Shown: in pieces, positions 54,125 through 64,000 of the stretch
How the letters are laid out: each line of letters starts with the position of its first letter
Position numbering within the stretch: position 1 is the first letter of the stretch
Source of the DNA: Undaria pinnatifida
Lineage: Eukaryota > Sar > Phaeophyceae > Laminariales > Alariaceae
Direction: 5' to 3'
NCBI GenBank assembly: GCA_012845835.1
Contig: JABAKD010000020.1
Span: 5,931,915 to 5,995,914, forward strand
Length of the DNA stretch: 64,000 nt
Program-made: the position numbers and the translations under genes
Notes under the pieces: model-generated
The model's input: only the letters and a program-made list of their open reading frames with translations
Told to the model about the DNA's origin: nothing
The model's database searches: none

Positions 54125-57100
54125 ATGGCAAAGAGGTAAGCGTGGACGTCGTGAGTACGGTATGGCACGGTACGGTCGGGAGGTATCGGCCCGACGGGCT
54201 GGAGTGTATCGCCCCCTGTCCCGTGTTCGCGATTTATGATTTTTTTTTTTTGTACCGATAGGTCGGCCATGGTGGGTTTTTCAATGAGTGGTAAGGCGGT
54301 ACACGTTCAAGGGGAAGGGGACGCCGCGATCAACAGCACAAAACATAAGGACGAGGACGAGGGTGGCCTTGATGCACGATACACTTTTTTAGTTTGTGAC
54401 GCTGCCTGCGCTCCCTCTTTAGCGCGCCCGTGTCAAGCGCAGACGCGTGTCTATGTGTGCTCGAACGCAGCACGCGATAAGGCTATCGATGCGGACATGT
54501 GTCACCAATGACTAGCACTAAGAGCACGGCAGGGGCGAATCTTAATTGCTCCTGAGGCACGGAGCTCTACAGGTCTCGCTCACCCAAAAGGCGACTTTGG
54601 AGAAAAAACAGAAACATGTTTTGTGATGGAAGGTCCCGTGGCGTAGGTAGGTATGTCGCAAACGATAGTGTAAAAACACTTATGTTTATTATTGCTACGA
54701 TATTGGGTGTAGTATGTTGGTTGATTGACTCGAGTTGGGTGTAGTATGTTGGTTGATTGAGTTGAGTTGAGATTGCAATTGAGTTGTTGATTGACTGTTG
54801 GCTGCTATTGTAGGTGACTGTGTGACGGGTGGTGGACTGTTGGTTGACTGTTAGGTGAACTGTTAGTTGATTGTTAGTTGACTGTGTCAGCTTAGTGATT
54901 AGTTGACTACGTCTGTCAGTCAGAATAGTGGCTACCCGTGTCCTAGCGCGCGCCTAGGTATGTAAGGAACTGGTCGACGACGAGCCAGGCGACGCGGGGC
55001 AGCGTTGACCTATCAGCTGTGCTGCCTCGCGTGCTGCCTCGTGGTTCCGTTCTCTATCGCACAGCAGCAGTGTATAGTTCGTATGCGCTCAAACTCGAGC
55101 ACGCGATAAGGCTACGTACCTGGCGTGTACCAGGCCGGCAAGACATGCCACAAGGACCGGTTTTGAGCGGTTTTGGCCGGATTTGGCTAACCCCCCCCGC
55201 AACTGAAAGATTAACCGAATTACCCTGTACACCACGTATAATTTGCGTTTAGTCACTTTATTTGTTGGATGCCGATAGTAGGATGATAGGATAATAGGAT
55301 TGCCGATCGAGTTGTGCGGTCTTTTTTTGGCAAGGGTAGTTTTTTGGGTGACATGACTCTGACGGTATTCTGTGTTTTGTTTTTGCTTCGTTCCCTCTTT
55401 TGCCCCCGCCGCCGCCGCCGTCTCCGCCTGTTCTTGTATTGTTTTCCTCTTTCCTCCTGCATTTCTCCTCTTTCAACGTTTTGTTTTCGGGTGGTTCTTG
55501 CTGGAACGACCGACCGATCGCCGAACGGAAACCGCGTCGGTCTTCCTACTGGTCGGGCGTGCTGTTGTGGCCGCGGTGTTTGCCTCGACCGCTTCTAAAA
55601 CAGGGGGTGAGTGAGAGGGAACGATGCGTCAGGGTTGATACAGCACACGCAATTTGCGAGTTGCTCCGCACTGCTGCTGCTGCTTCTGCTACTGCTACTG
55701 CTACTGCTACTGCTACAGCTCTGTCGTTAGATGCATCGCTTGGGCAGGCTCTTTATTGGTCTTATTTTACCGCAAAATACTCGCATCGATGAAAAGGTAG
55801 AGCGGAGAAGTGAAAGCGAGTAAGAGTAGTGAGAGGTCCTCCGCCGCCGCAGTCGCCGCCGCGCTGCCTTTTCCGTCGGTAAGTGCAAATAATAGCAGCA
55901 GCAATGTCAGTAGAGCTGCGAGTCGGCCGGATTTGACGACTAATAATTCATCGGTAGGTCTCGTTAGCCAGCTAACACCCGACTTTTACCGGCATCGGCA
56001 AGTCGGCTGCTAAAATCAGCTGATGGCCAGCCGACTTGCCGGCTGAAGTCGGGCGAGCAAAGCGAGCCAAATTAGCTCAATCGGCCGAGGTGGCCCCGGC
56101 CCAAGACGACATACATGCATCTTTTTGTTTGTTTTTCGTTTGGGGGTTGGGGGGGGGGGGCAGACGTTATCGATGGAAGAAGCGAGGGAGGAGCTACAAA
56201 TTGCAGAGGTCCTCCTTGAGGTTTCCGAGCGCTACGATATCCTCATACACACCTCTAACCTAGGCGTTGATTGGGACTTTTGGCAGACACGGGAGTTGTT
56301 TCCTGTCTTCGTTTCGAGCGATCGTGTCTTGAAGGCGGCGTTTTCGCGACGGGTTTTGGCTCTCAGCGCACCAATCCAAACCGCTCTCCGACGGCGTCTC
56401 TCTCTATCTTCGGTCTTCTTCCGTCCTTTGTTCGACATGGAGGGTGGGGGGTGGGGGTAGGGCGCCTTTGTTTTTTGCCTGGTATCCCAACGTTGCGGTC
56501 CCCGATGCCGTGCGAAAACCCCTCTCAATTACCTCTATCCGCCCTCATCGACAAAAGTGTATGTTCGCTCATTGGGATATTAGAGGAAGGCTTGAGTGAA
56601 AACGGTAATAGCTTACTACTTGTTAGTCGTTGGTCAAAATTTGATTGGTCCATTACACGCACACATGCATAGTCGCACACCCTGCTCCCGGTTGGCGCCC
56701 CGATCCCACACTGATCTGATCCCACTGTGGACCTAGACCGTCTCAACTTACCCCGAGTGTACAACCACCGCCGGCAGGGCCCACCAGGCACGCTTATCCC
56801 ACGCCGACCAAAACGGACGGTCGGCCACATCTAGTCGAGGGTCGGTCGCAATCAGCAAGCTATTAGTCGAATAAGTGGCAATACTGCCCTCAAATGAAGT
56901 GTGCGATTCCAGTCCGTGCTTTGGCGCCCCTCCCCTAGCTCATACTACTCGGCCTTTTGTTTTGTCGCCTCCCCGTCGGACTTGTCGGCGCCTTGTTGTC
57001 GTTTCAGGGCACGCCCTCAACGCCCGCAAGCGGGAGCACGCGGCGCCGCGGCTAAGGGGGGTCCGAACCAGCAGGGTGAGTCGGGATGGTGTGCGAGGGC

Positions 57101-58484
57101 GCACAGCACGGCTTGGCTTGTTTACTTGGCGGAGGCGTCTCTTTCGGGGCCATACTTTTTTTTCTTTTTTAGGGGGGGGGGGGGGTAGTCAGTTTGTGCA
57201 TGGCCGTAGTCGTATGACCATAGACCCACGCATCCCTACTATGCCGGGTCGAAGAGCGTGGGGTTTTCACCAACCAGGCAAACATTGCTTGCGCCAAGCG
57301 CGAAGCGCCGTTTTAAGAAGGGGGGGGAGAGGTTAACAGCTCTGGGGACCGTTGCTGTCGGTCGGTGGGGTTTATGTTGTTTTGAGCGGGGGGCAGGGGG
57401 TGGGTGGGGGTACCGCTTGGGGCCCGTTAGTGTCCGCGACTTCACGTACGTTTTCCATAGTGTTTAGAAGGTGCTTGAGGGATGTGGTTGGCTTGAATTC
57501 TACGGGTATCGCAAGTTGAAAAGGTGGAACGCAGGCGTTCGTATGATATGAGCTTATGCCAAGTACAACATAATACCCTTGAAAAACATAAATAAACTAC
57601 AATTAGCTACCGAGCAAGTTACCGGGCTGTTAACACGGACCAATCTGAACGAGTTCATAGCTTGGTCTACGCTATAGCACGGCCTTGAGAATGAGCCCTT
57701 TTTTGTGTTGCCCTCAGCCAAACGAAAATATTGTGCCTTTTCCCGATGTTTTTTGGGGGTGGGGGCAGGGAAGTGGGGGGGGAAGGCCACGCGGGGCTGA
57801 TAAGGTGTTTTTTTTTTTCGATTGAGGACGCGGTGGCACCAAGCGTGGCCGTGCGTGCGCTTTACGTGGGTCAGGTGTGTGCGGGAAAAGGCACAGCAGC
57901 GCTTGCTTTCCGAGTAGGGGGTATCGCCGTGTGGACTTTGTTGGTTTGATGAAGACAAAAGCGGTTTTTTGATAATATGGACAGGCAGAAAGGGGATGCG
58001 GCGCCTGATTTTGGTTGAAAAATTGGACCAAGCTTTCTTCGCCGATGTCTTGATATATTTTTGACACCGGACACCCATCAACAGCGTGAGGCTATGATAT
58101 CTCGCCTGGTGTTATGACTGTATGTACGTTGTGTTATACGAGTACATACTAAGTAAAAATGTGTAGATCAACGACGACTCCTTCCCTTCCCCTGCCCGTT
58201 TTCGCCCATTCCCTCCATTCCATCACCCCCCCCCCCCCCCCCCCCCGCCGCCCGCTTCTCGTCTGTTTTTTTTTTCCGTCTTGTCTGTCCTCCTCTGCGC
58301 CTGTTACTCTTTGCATTGGTCCCTTCAAAAAACACTCGCACATTCGCACAATGCAGGCATCATGAAGTTCTACACGGATGACGCCCCGGGCCTTCGCATC
58401 GGCCCCACGGTGGTGTTAGTATTCTCGTTGGCGTTCATCGGATGCGTCGTACTGTTGCACATCTGGGGAAAATTCAAGGGATAA
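54125..58484 (+). CDS. SEC61B: SEC61-beta, translocon small subunit
   Basis: The certain part is the last exon, 58357-58484, coding [16 protein letters not shown] and a single hydrophobic helix ending [10 protein letters not shown]. This is the hallmark of Sec61-beta, the tail-anchored subunit of the ER protein-conducting channel. A preceding exon, 57008-57075, has AG and GTGAGT borders and codes a basic Ala/Gly/Pro/Gln stretch, as expected for the cytosolic N-terminus. Its phase fits exactly (Gly split G|GC). The first coding exon is less sure: ATGGCAAAGAG at 54125-54135 before GTAAGC gives the right phase and a 68-residue protein. An alternative is ATGAAAAG at about 55790 before GTAGAG. Translation in the 54125 frame is also open upstream (Ala/Lys-rich), so the N-terminus could be longer. 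Introns are 2.9 and 1.3 kb. Confidence is high for the C-terminal exon and moderate for the rest. Confidence 0.8.
54700..54905. repeat. TTGGTTGACTG-type degenerate repeat
   Basis: Repeated GTTGATTGAC, GAGTTGAG and TTAGTTGACTG motifs, including a duplicated GAGTTGGGTGTAGTATGTTG. Lies in the first proposed SEC61-beta intron. Confidence 0.7.
56173..56460 (+). CDS. Unassigned ORF, possible exon
   Basis: Starts [20 protein letters not shown] and stays open for 95 residues, with a coding-like acidic/hydrophobic pattern for the first 45. A G run followed by CAG at 56161-56163 could be an acceptor. No family recognised and no donor fixed. It lies within the long first proposed SEC61-beta intron, so it is either an unrelated nested ORF or a hint that the SEC61-beta first exon is elsewhere. 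Confidence 0.25.
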   Translation: MEEAREELQIAEVLLEVSERYDILIHTSNLGVDWDFWQTRELFPVFVSSDRVLKAAFSRRVLALSAPIQTALRRRLSLSSVFFRPLFDMEGGGWG

Positions 58485-59522
58485 GACCCCCGATCAACCG
58501 CGTGCGTGTGGTGGGGGGGAGGGGGGGTGGGGGGGGGGGAAGGGGAAGGGGAAAACGCGGGGGGGGGGGTACACAACAAGTACGATGTGTGTGAATGAAT
58601 GTGTTTTTTTGTCAGTTTGATCGGGTGAGAGGTTGGGAAAAGCAGTGGCAGCCGTCGATTGTTTGCCCTGCCCTTTTAAGTGCGGGTTCGCGATTGGGAA
58701 GGGAGTTAGGTTGGGTTGCGGGCGGGATGATTTCGCGGCCTTGGTCGACTTGCAGTGTCTCGCATCCGCAAGTTCCGGTCGAGAAGACTCTTTTGCTTTC
58801 GTCGTACATACAGCAGGCGTGTACACGAGCACTTTTTTTTGTGTGTTGTGCGCTCTTGCTCTCTAGCCAGCACAGCAATACCGGAAGGCGGCACGGACAA
58901 GACAAACAGCGCGACAACAAGTGGCCTGCTGCGACAGCAGTACTATGTAGTAACAGGCGGAAATGTTGCAGGGGGGGGTCGAAATAGCTGACTTATTTTG
59001 ATGCTGTTGTTCCGGCGCCACAAACCCTGTTCAAGCACACGTTCTTGTGCATGCGCCAAGCCTCGATTTGACGGAAGACAGCATCGTCGCTTGCATGCTG
59101 TCCGTCAACCTCGTTGACGTGCTGACAGCACCGAATATTATACTGGTAGGCGATGGGCACGGGCAGCCAGCTGTGCATATTTGTTTCGTACGTGCCCCCC
59201 CCCGCCGCCGCACGCACGCGGCATGTAGTTTGTGCTGGCTTTGAAGTGCTTGTTTTTCGCCGTGCTTTGGGGTTTTGCGGACCGGTGAACATGGGGTCGG
59301 AGTGGCGCTAAAAGCGGAGTGGTGCTAAAAGCTGCTGTAATTGGACACATACTTGACAATTATCGTACAGTACATCACTCATGAACATTTACCGCACACC
59401 AGTAGTTCGCTGGACGAAGTTTGTCGGACGTAATGACATCATTATAAAGTCCCTGAATGAAAGGGTTTAGTTTCCGTTTTGGCTATGGTATTCCTCAAAC
59501 GGCTATGTTTTCTTGCCCGCAG
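58485..59522. other. Region downstream of SEC61-beta
   Basis: G-rich run at 58511-58570, then anonymous sequence. 59000-59150 is open on both strands and bordered by splice-like sites in either direction (GTAGGC at 59151 on plus, CTACCAG on minus), so strand cannot be decided. Confidence 0.35.
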
Positions 59523-59709
59523 TTTTTTGTCTGCGGCTGATAACTTTCGCCCACGGCCCCGACGGCTCGCGGCGGTGCCTCCGCATGTGTCACCCGCCGA
59601 CGTCTGGGAAGTCTCGCGGTCCTGCTCGCCCAGCTCGGCGAGCAATCCCGGAAAAGGTCCCCAAAACGTTTACATAATTTGCTCCAAGCCTGCAGTCCCT
59701 GAATTCAAG
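59523..59709 (+). CDS. Putative internal exon, unknown protein
   Basis: Flanked by CTTGCCCGCAG and AAG|GTAAAC. The frame of 62 codons runs FLSAADNFRPRP ... NVYIICSKPAVPEFK. No family recognised, and partner exons were not found. Confidence 0.3.
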
Positions 59710-60410
59710 GTAAACACGCCCAGTACGAATACTGATGCAGTCCAGTAAATACTGGTGGCTGTGTCCCATCTCAAGTAGAAAAAAAACGGATCGAACCAAG
59801 TGTACTGACCGCTTGACCGAGTCTCTAATCTCGAATTAAAACACAGTCAACATTGAGGACACTACTGGCGGCAATCAACACACAACAGAATCATCGTGCA
59901 CGTTGATTGAGTTTTTGACAATTATTGTGCGATTGTAGTCAAGAGATTGTAATCATAAGAACACAGTTGCGAATTTCTTGCCTGTGGTCGTTACTGGCCG
60001 TAAACAATTTCGCCCTTTGGGCTGTACAGACATTCACCCCCCCCCGAATAGTCCTAAGCTACAGTGGAATTGTAGCATCATACCCCCCATTTATTTTTCA
60101 CTACTCTTGGTTTGAGCGACTCATGCCTCACGGATAAAAAAATACTTTCTTGACGCAGCGTAGCTTAGCGTTCCATTACGGATAATTGGATGTCGAAAAA
60201 TTAAAACAGCACGAAACCTTTAAGCTGCAAAGGAAGGGGGGGGGGTTACTCGCGCGCAAGTGGCCCCGAGCCACACTACCAACAACAAAGGTTCGAAAGC
60301 GCTTCCCCCCTGGCCATAGCCTGAGTCGATAACGTAACAACACTCGGATAACACTTAACCTGACGGTATGGGGCCTAACGCAGGCGCTTGGCCACGTCCT
60401 AACTTAGGTC
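59710..60410. other. Intergenic, nothing recognised
   Basis: AT-rich sequence with no domain-bearing frame. Confidence 0.4.
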
Positions 60411-60716
60411 GCCCCGGTGGCGTATTAGGTTATCCTCGGTCCTGGTATTGGTCAGTTTCGTGAGTTCGAGCCCCGCCGACCGCATACTCGTATGGCTTCG
60501 TTGGGACTTTTTCTTGTGCGCAAATTGACTTGCGGAAAGCGCGAGAGCGTGAGTTAGCAACACTCGATGAAAAATCGACGAGCAGTGGGATTGCTGAACC
60601 CTATGCGCGATAAAAATTGAAGGCAAGAACCGGGGGGGAGAAGGGACGACACCTGTGACCACGGCTTGTCCAGAAGCTGGAAAGTAGAAGTGTGAGAAAA
60701 ATAAATAAAATAATAT
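60411..60716 (+). mobile_element. tRNA-derived SINE, family SINE-1, complete reference copy
   Basis: Begins GCCCCGGTGGCG, with an A box TGGCGTATTAGG at 60418-60429 and a B box AGTTCGAGCCC at 60463-60473, the usual tRNA spacing. A 230-bp unrelated body (GACTTGCGGAAAGCGCGAG ... CACGGCTTGTCCAGAAGCTG) ends in AAATAAATAAAATAAT. Other copies are 47985-48202 plus 49390-49475, 48705-48950, and the fragment at 25620-25775. Confidence 0.75.
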
Positions 60717-60844
60717 TATTAGTGTTGAGAGCACGGGAGGAGTATTCCCGGTTACGCGGTAGCACGGTGTTAACTGGAACCCGCGAACGTGCACACGCCT
60801 TGACGTTATGTCTCTGCTGGATCCCGTCCAGCTCTGGTACAGTA

Positions 60845-61160
60845 ACACTATGTTACACGCGGTGATCCGTCCTTGTACAAATACCGTAACACAATGCTAG
60901 GATTTTACCATAAACGTACGTTGTTACTCTAACGTGTGTGCCCAGATCAATATCCGCAGATTTCGCCAACATGATAACATTATGTTACCTAGTCTACGCA
61001 GCGTTAGACGTAATGCCCTAACCTTGTGTTACCCCGAATGGAGAGTGGACATGAGTAAGTTACTTTTTGGGTGAGGTTTGTTCGCAGACGTCTGGCAACT
61101 CTCGCAGAATCTAGACGTAACACACATCTAAGCAGAATCTAACATAATATTACGCGATTG
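60845..61160. repeat. Cluster of GTAACA...TGTTAC palindromes
   Basis: GTAACACTATGTTAC at about 60841-60855 and ATAACATTATGTTAC at about 60973-60987, with half-sites such as GTAACACAATG, TGTGTTAC, GTAACACAC and AACATAATATTAC between and after. Such clustered short palindromes are typical of subterminal transposon repeats or of protein-binding arrays. Confidence 0.5.
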
Positions 61161-61376
61161 CCCGTCAATAGCATACCACGCTGACACGACGTTATCGCTA
61201 AACCCATACTTAACGTAAGTTGCCGTGTTTTTCAATGATTCGTAGCACTCACGTCGAATGCGATTGGTTACGATATCCAAGGTGTGATCATTTCCCATGT
61301 CTGCGCGGGTGAGAGGAGCATTGAACAAGAGGTGATGTTTGGCAAAAGCGGCATACTGCTGTGTTAATATGAACAA
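61128..61376 (-). CDS. Unassigned 82-residue ORF
   Basis: The product, with FAKHHLLFNAPLTRADMGND and NRIRRECYESLKNT segments, has a balanced protein-like composition and ends at a stop inside the palindrome cluster. A CACAG acceptor-like site precedes QYAAFAKHH. It could be the last exon of a gene or of a transposase. No family recognised. Confidence 0.3.
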   Translation of the reverse strand: MFILTQQYAAFAKHHLLFNAPLTRADMGNDHTLDIVTNRIRRECYESLKNTATYVKYGFSDNVVSAWYAIDGQSRNIMLDSA

Positions 61377-62139
61377 AAGCGGGTGGTCTTAAATTTTTTC
61401 TGCACAGAAGGGGGTAGTCTATGCACCCCCCGGTCTTTTACAAAGTGGGGTGGTATGTGGAGAGGACTTGTTGAGCACCTTTACTTACCCTGCGTTGGGG
61501 TGTCGAAGGACGAAAAAAGCGTTTGGCGTGCTGCCCACACACCGCGCGCGTTGGGTGGAGGCGCCAGAACGCGAATTGAAAGCGTTTAGCCGGCGTACGC
61601 TGGCGCGCCCCCGCCATGAAAATTAGGGCACACTCCATTTTGTTCGAATACTCCCGGGTATAATATACCCCATTTTGTCGATTTCCCCCCCAAAATCAGG
61701 TCCGCCTGCCAAGTATGATGGGGATACGAAGTAGGTATATTTATAGCGCAATCATTTCTTTGACGATTGCAGCAAAAGCGCCTTTAAGAAAGGCCGAGTT
61801 TACTTCTAAGGCATACTATACTTTGAGGGCACTCCGGGACATACCCGAGTATGGTGTTTATCTTCTGTGGACATCCGAGTACATACCCAAGTATGGTGAC
61901 CAAAATAACCAGCTTTGGCATATACCCCAAAGCATAAAACCCGTTTTACCCTAGCGTACAAAAATACACCCTTCATGTGTTAATGCGTTGACAGCTACAG
62001 CCACCGCCGTACCACCACCTCCTCCCCCTCCTCCTCCCTCCTCCCCGCGCAGGGTATTTACTGCCACACCGATGGGTGGGTCCTGTCCCTCGCGAGACTA
62101 TAATCGTCAGCGTCAAGTCATCTACCTACCACGTAGTCG
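61377..62139. other. Intergenic, nothing recognised
   Basis: Short repeats of CGAGTA(C/T)ATACCC and AAGTATGGTG near 61840-61900. A (CCT)n patch lies at 62010-62045. Confidence 0.4.
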
Positions 62140-62330
62140 AACCATAAATAAAATGAATTTCACATCTGCTCAAAACGTCCCAACGTCCCTTATATTTACG
62201 ATCAGAGGCGCCAGCTTCACGTTATCTAACCACACTGGGTGGAGTCTGATCGTGAATATGACGAACTTTACACGTGCTCAAAACATCGTAACGTCCCTTG
62301 TATTTACGATCACAGGAACACGTACATTGC
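62140..62330. repeat. Repeat R3, two diverged units
   Basis: ATGAATTTCACATCTGCTCA / ATGACGAACTTTACACGTGC each followed by AAAAC(G/A)TC...AACGTCCCTT(A/G)TATTTACGATCA. Unit length is about 115 bp. The overlapping frame at 61988-62479 therefore contains an internally repeated peptide. Confidence 0.65.
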
Positions 62331-64000
62331 AACGGAGGTCCTATACACCGGCAAGCAAAGGTGTTTGTACGTATGTATACGTAAATAACAGAATGCTGGT
62401 GCCAACAAACCGCTGTTTGTTGTTCGCCCATCCTTCATATCGCCAACAACGCGCCTATAAGGCAAACAAAAAAGGATAATACACACGACGTCCTACAAAA
62501 AAAAACTCCCTCTCTTCACTTGCACGTAATGAGAAATCCTGCGAAAAATCGCTGGTCGGAGAAGATTCCTGAGCCTTTTAAGGCCAAGGAAAAACGCCTC
62601 TTCTCTCGCCCCTTCCTTTCGGGGGAGTTGCAATATCTGCCATACACTTCTGCCACGATATTTCATACATAAACACACCCACCCCCATTCGATAGTCACC
62701 ACCCGAACTGAATACCATTATTTTGCAAGCAGCATAACAACACTCTAGAGCCGAGGGGGTAGCCAACAAACTGAAGCTTCTTTCAGCCAGTCGCCCGCAA
62801 ATAAAAAACCTCGTCCATCTATGATATGTATGTACGTGCTCGAACCAAAAAGGACAAAGAACGGTGACGAGGACGGTGCGATGTGTCGAGACTCGCTATT
62901 TGGCCCATTCATTGCGTATAGCTTTTACTGCTTAGTTTCTGGTCGGGCTGGCACGTTGAAAAAGCATAAATACAACACGAACCAAAAAAAAATACAGCGG
63001 AACAACAACACCACCAGTGACACGCCAGGATGTTTCCTCTCTGAGCACTCGCCGCTCTCGCACTGGCCACTCGCACACACGTAAAATAAAAACAAAAATA
63101 GTCTACATCAGCACAGTTTCTCTGCAATCAATCACTCAAACCTGACCATAAAATAAAAACTAAAGCCTCTCTGCTCTCGACATAAGTCTATACTGCGGAT
63201 GCCATCACGCGCGCGGCCTGGCCATCGCAGCTCGTGCTCCTTACATCAGTTATGCTCAATGCCCGAAGCTCTTGAAGCTCGCGACTCAACAACGAGGCTG
63301 CAGGCATTTTCCTTCAGCTGTTTGCCACCTGACGAACTGCCGCCAAGGACACCCCGTCAAGGACAACCGTCAAGGAAATACGTCAAGGACACGTCAAGGA
63401 TAACCGCCAAAGAACTCCCCATACTAACACTAGTACTATCAAGCCAAAAGAGGTCGTGACGGGGCAATCTTAACCGTCAACCAACATCATTGCTCGACAC
63501 TCTACGGCCTTCCTACCGGGTCTAGCATGTCGACAGGCACGCGACAGAAACAAAAAAAATGGACACAAAAGGCGCGAATGAAAAGGCGTTGAGTATAAAC
63601 CGCACAAGCAGTGTTTGCCTCATAAACCGCATGTTTGTTGCTATAAACCGCATGCTCGCTTCAAATACCGCACGCTTCTTCTGGGGTGAATATAAGTACT
63701 ATGATAGGGCAACGGACGGCAAGGGCAAGGGCTGCAAGTCACGAGCCAGCGGTCACAACCGTCATGATTCGCGCCCGCCTTGAGAGGGTTGGCTCCGTGC
63801 TACTTCCAGGGCCCGAAGCCCCAGCCAAACCACATGCGCGCGCCTCATAAGCGCCCGAAGGCACTAAACCGGGAATATGTAAAACGCAAAAAAAAAAACA
63901 CACACACACACACCGTTCGCCTAGCCATCAACAACCACCCACGACGTATTATACTCGTCGACCAACCGTGCACAGGAAAGGGCCAACAGGTTTATATAGG
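62331..64000. other. Intergenic, nothing recognised
   Basis: Short tandem GTCAAGGA motifs at 63355-63400, AAACCGCA(T/C)G motifs at 63598-63670, and a (CA)n run at 63898-63913. No convincing gene. Confidence 0.4.

Noticed and set aside
59030-59150. Exon on either strand near 59.1 kb
   Set aside because: Plus and minus readings are equally plausible and the plus phase does not join the exon at 59523; left uncalled.

Overview
This window looks like nuclear DNA of a eukaryote with long, repeat-filled introns, most likely a stramenopile and probably a brown alga. The grounds are: spliced genes with introns of 0.2-4.8 kb; a SEC61-beta C-terminus of algal/stramenopile type; Ty3/gypsy pol and Ty1/copia gag remnants; and abundant GTA-, CAG- and poly-C-rich repeats. 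The lineage is inferred from the look of the proteins and repeats. No bacterial operon, CRISPR array or rRNA gene was seen.

Three protein-coding genes can be reconstructed from exons with matching splice phases. (1) Minus strand, 24.3 to 18.6 kb: nine exons joining an alpha/beta-hydrolase (GxSxG, HGxxD and catalytic His all present) to a CYTH / thiamine-triphosphatase-like phosphohydrolase domain. The CYTH ExExK signature is formed across an exon junction. (2) Plus strand, 31.0 to 42.2 kb: a seven-exon, 326-residue 2-oxoglutarate/Fe(II) dioxygenase of the prolyl-hydroxylase type, with HxD, distal His and Arg intact. (3) Plus strand, about 54.1 to 58.5 kb: SEC61-beta, with a very short proposed first coding exon.

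Most of the rest is mobile or repetitive. At 5.7-8.0 kb there is an intact 772-residue gag ORF with no pol beside it. A copia-type gag remnant (27.6-29.0 kb) lies in a composite insertion flanked by the 5-bp duplication GCAAC. A decayed Ty3/gypsy RNase H-integrase segment lies at 45.7-48.0 kb on the minus strand. Non-coding mobile elements include: a family of terminal-inverted-repeat elements rich in TATCACACCCC (10.4, 32.7, 48.2 and perhaps 52.4 kb), one copy with perfect 15-bp termini and a 5-bp AAATA duplication; a fold-back family (3.6, 13.3 and 40.1 kb plus fragments); a small inverted-repeat element inside the hydrolase-CYTH gene; and at least three families of tRNA-derived SINEs with recognisable A and B boxes.

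Layout: 1-5.6 kb repeats and poly-C; 5.7-8.0 gag; 8.3-18.5 repeats and SINEs; 18.6-24.3 hydrolase-CYTH gene; 24.3-30.9 minisatellite plus retroelement insertion; 31.0-42.2 dioxygenase gene; 42.3-54 repeats, decayed gypsy and nested insertions; 54.1-58.5 SEC61-beta; 58.5-64 SINE, a few unassigned ORFs and anonymous sequence. The three genes are functionally unrelated housekeeping or metabolic genes, and no shared pathway is implied.
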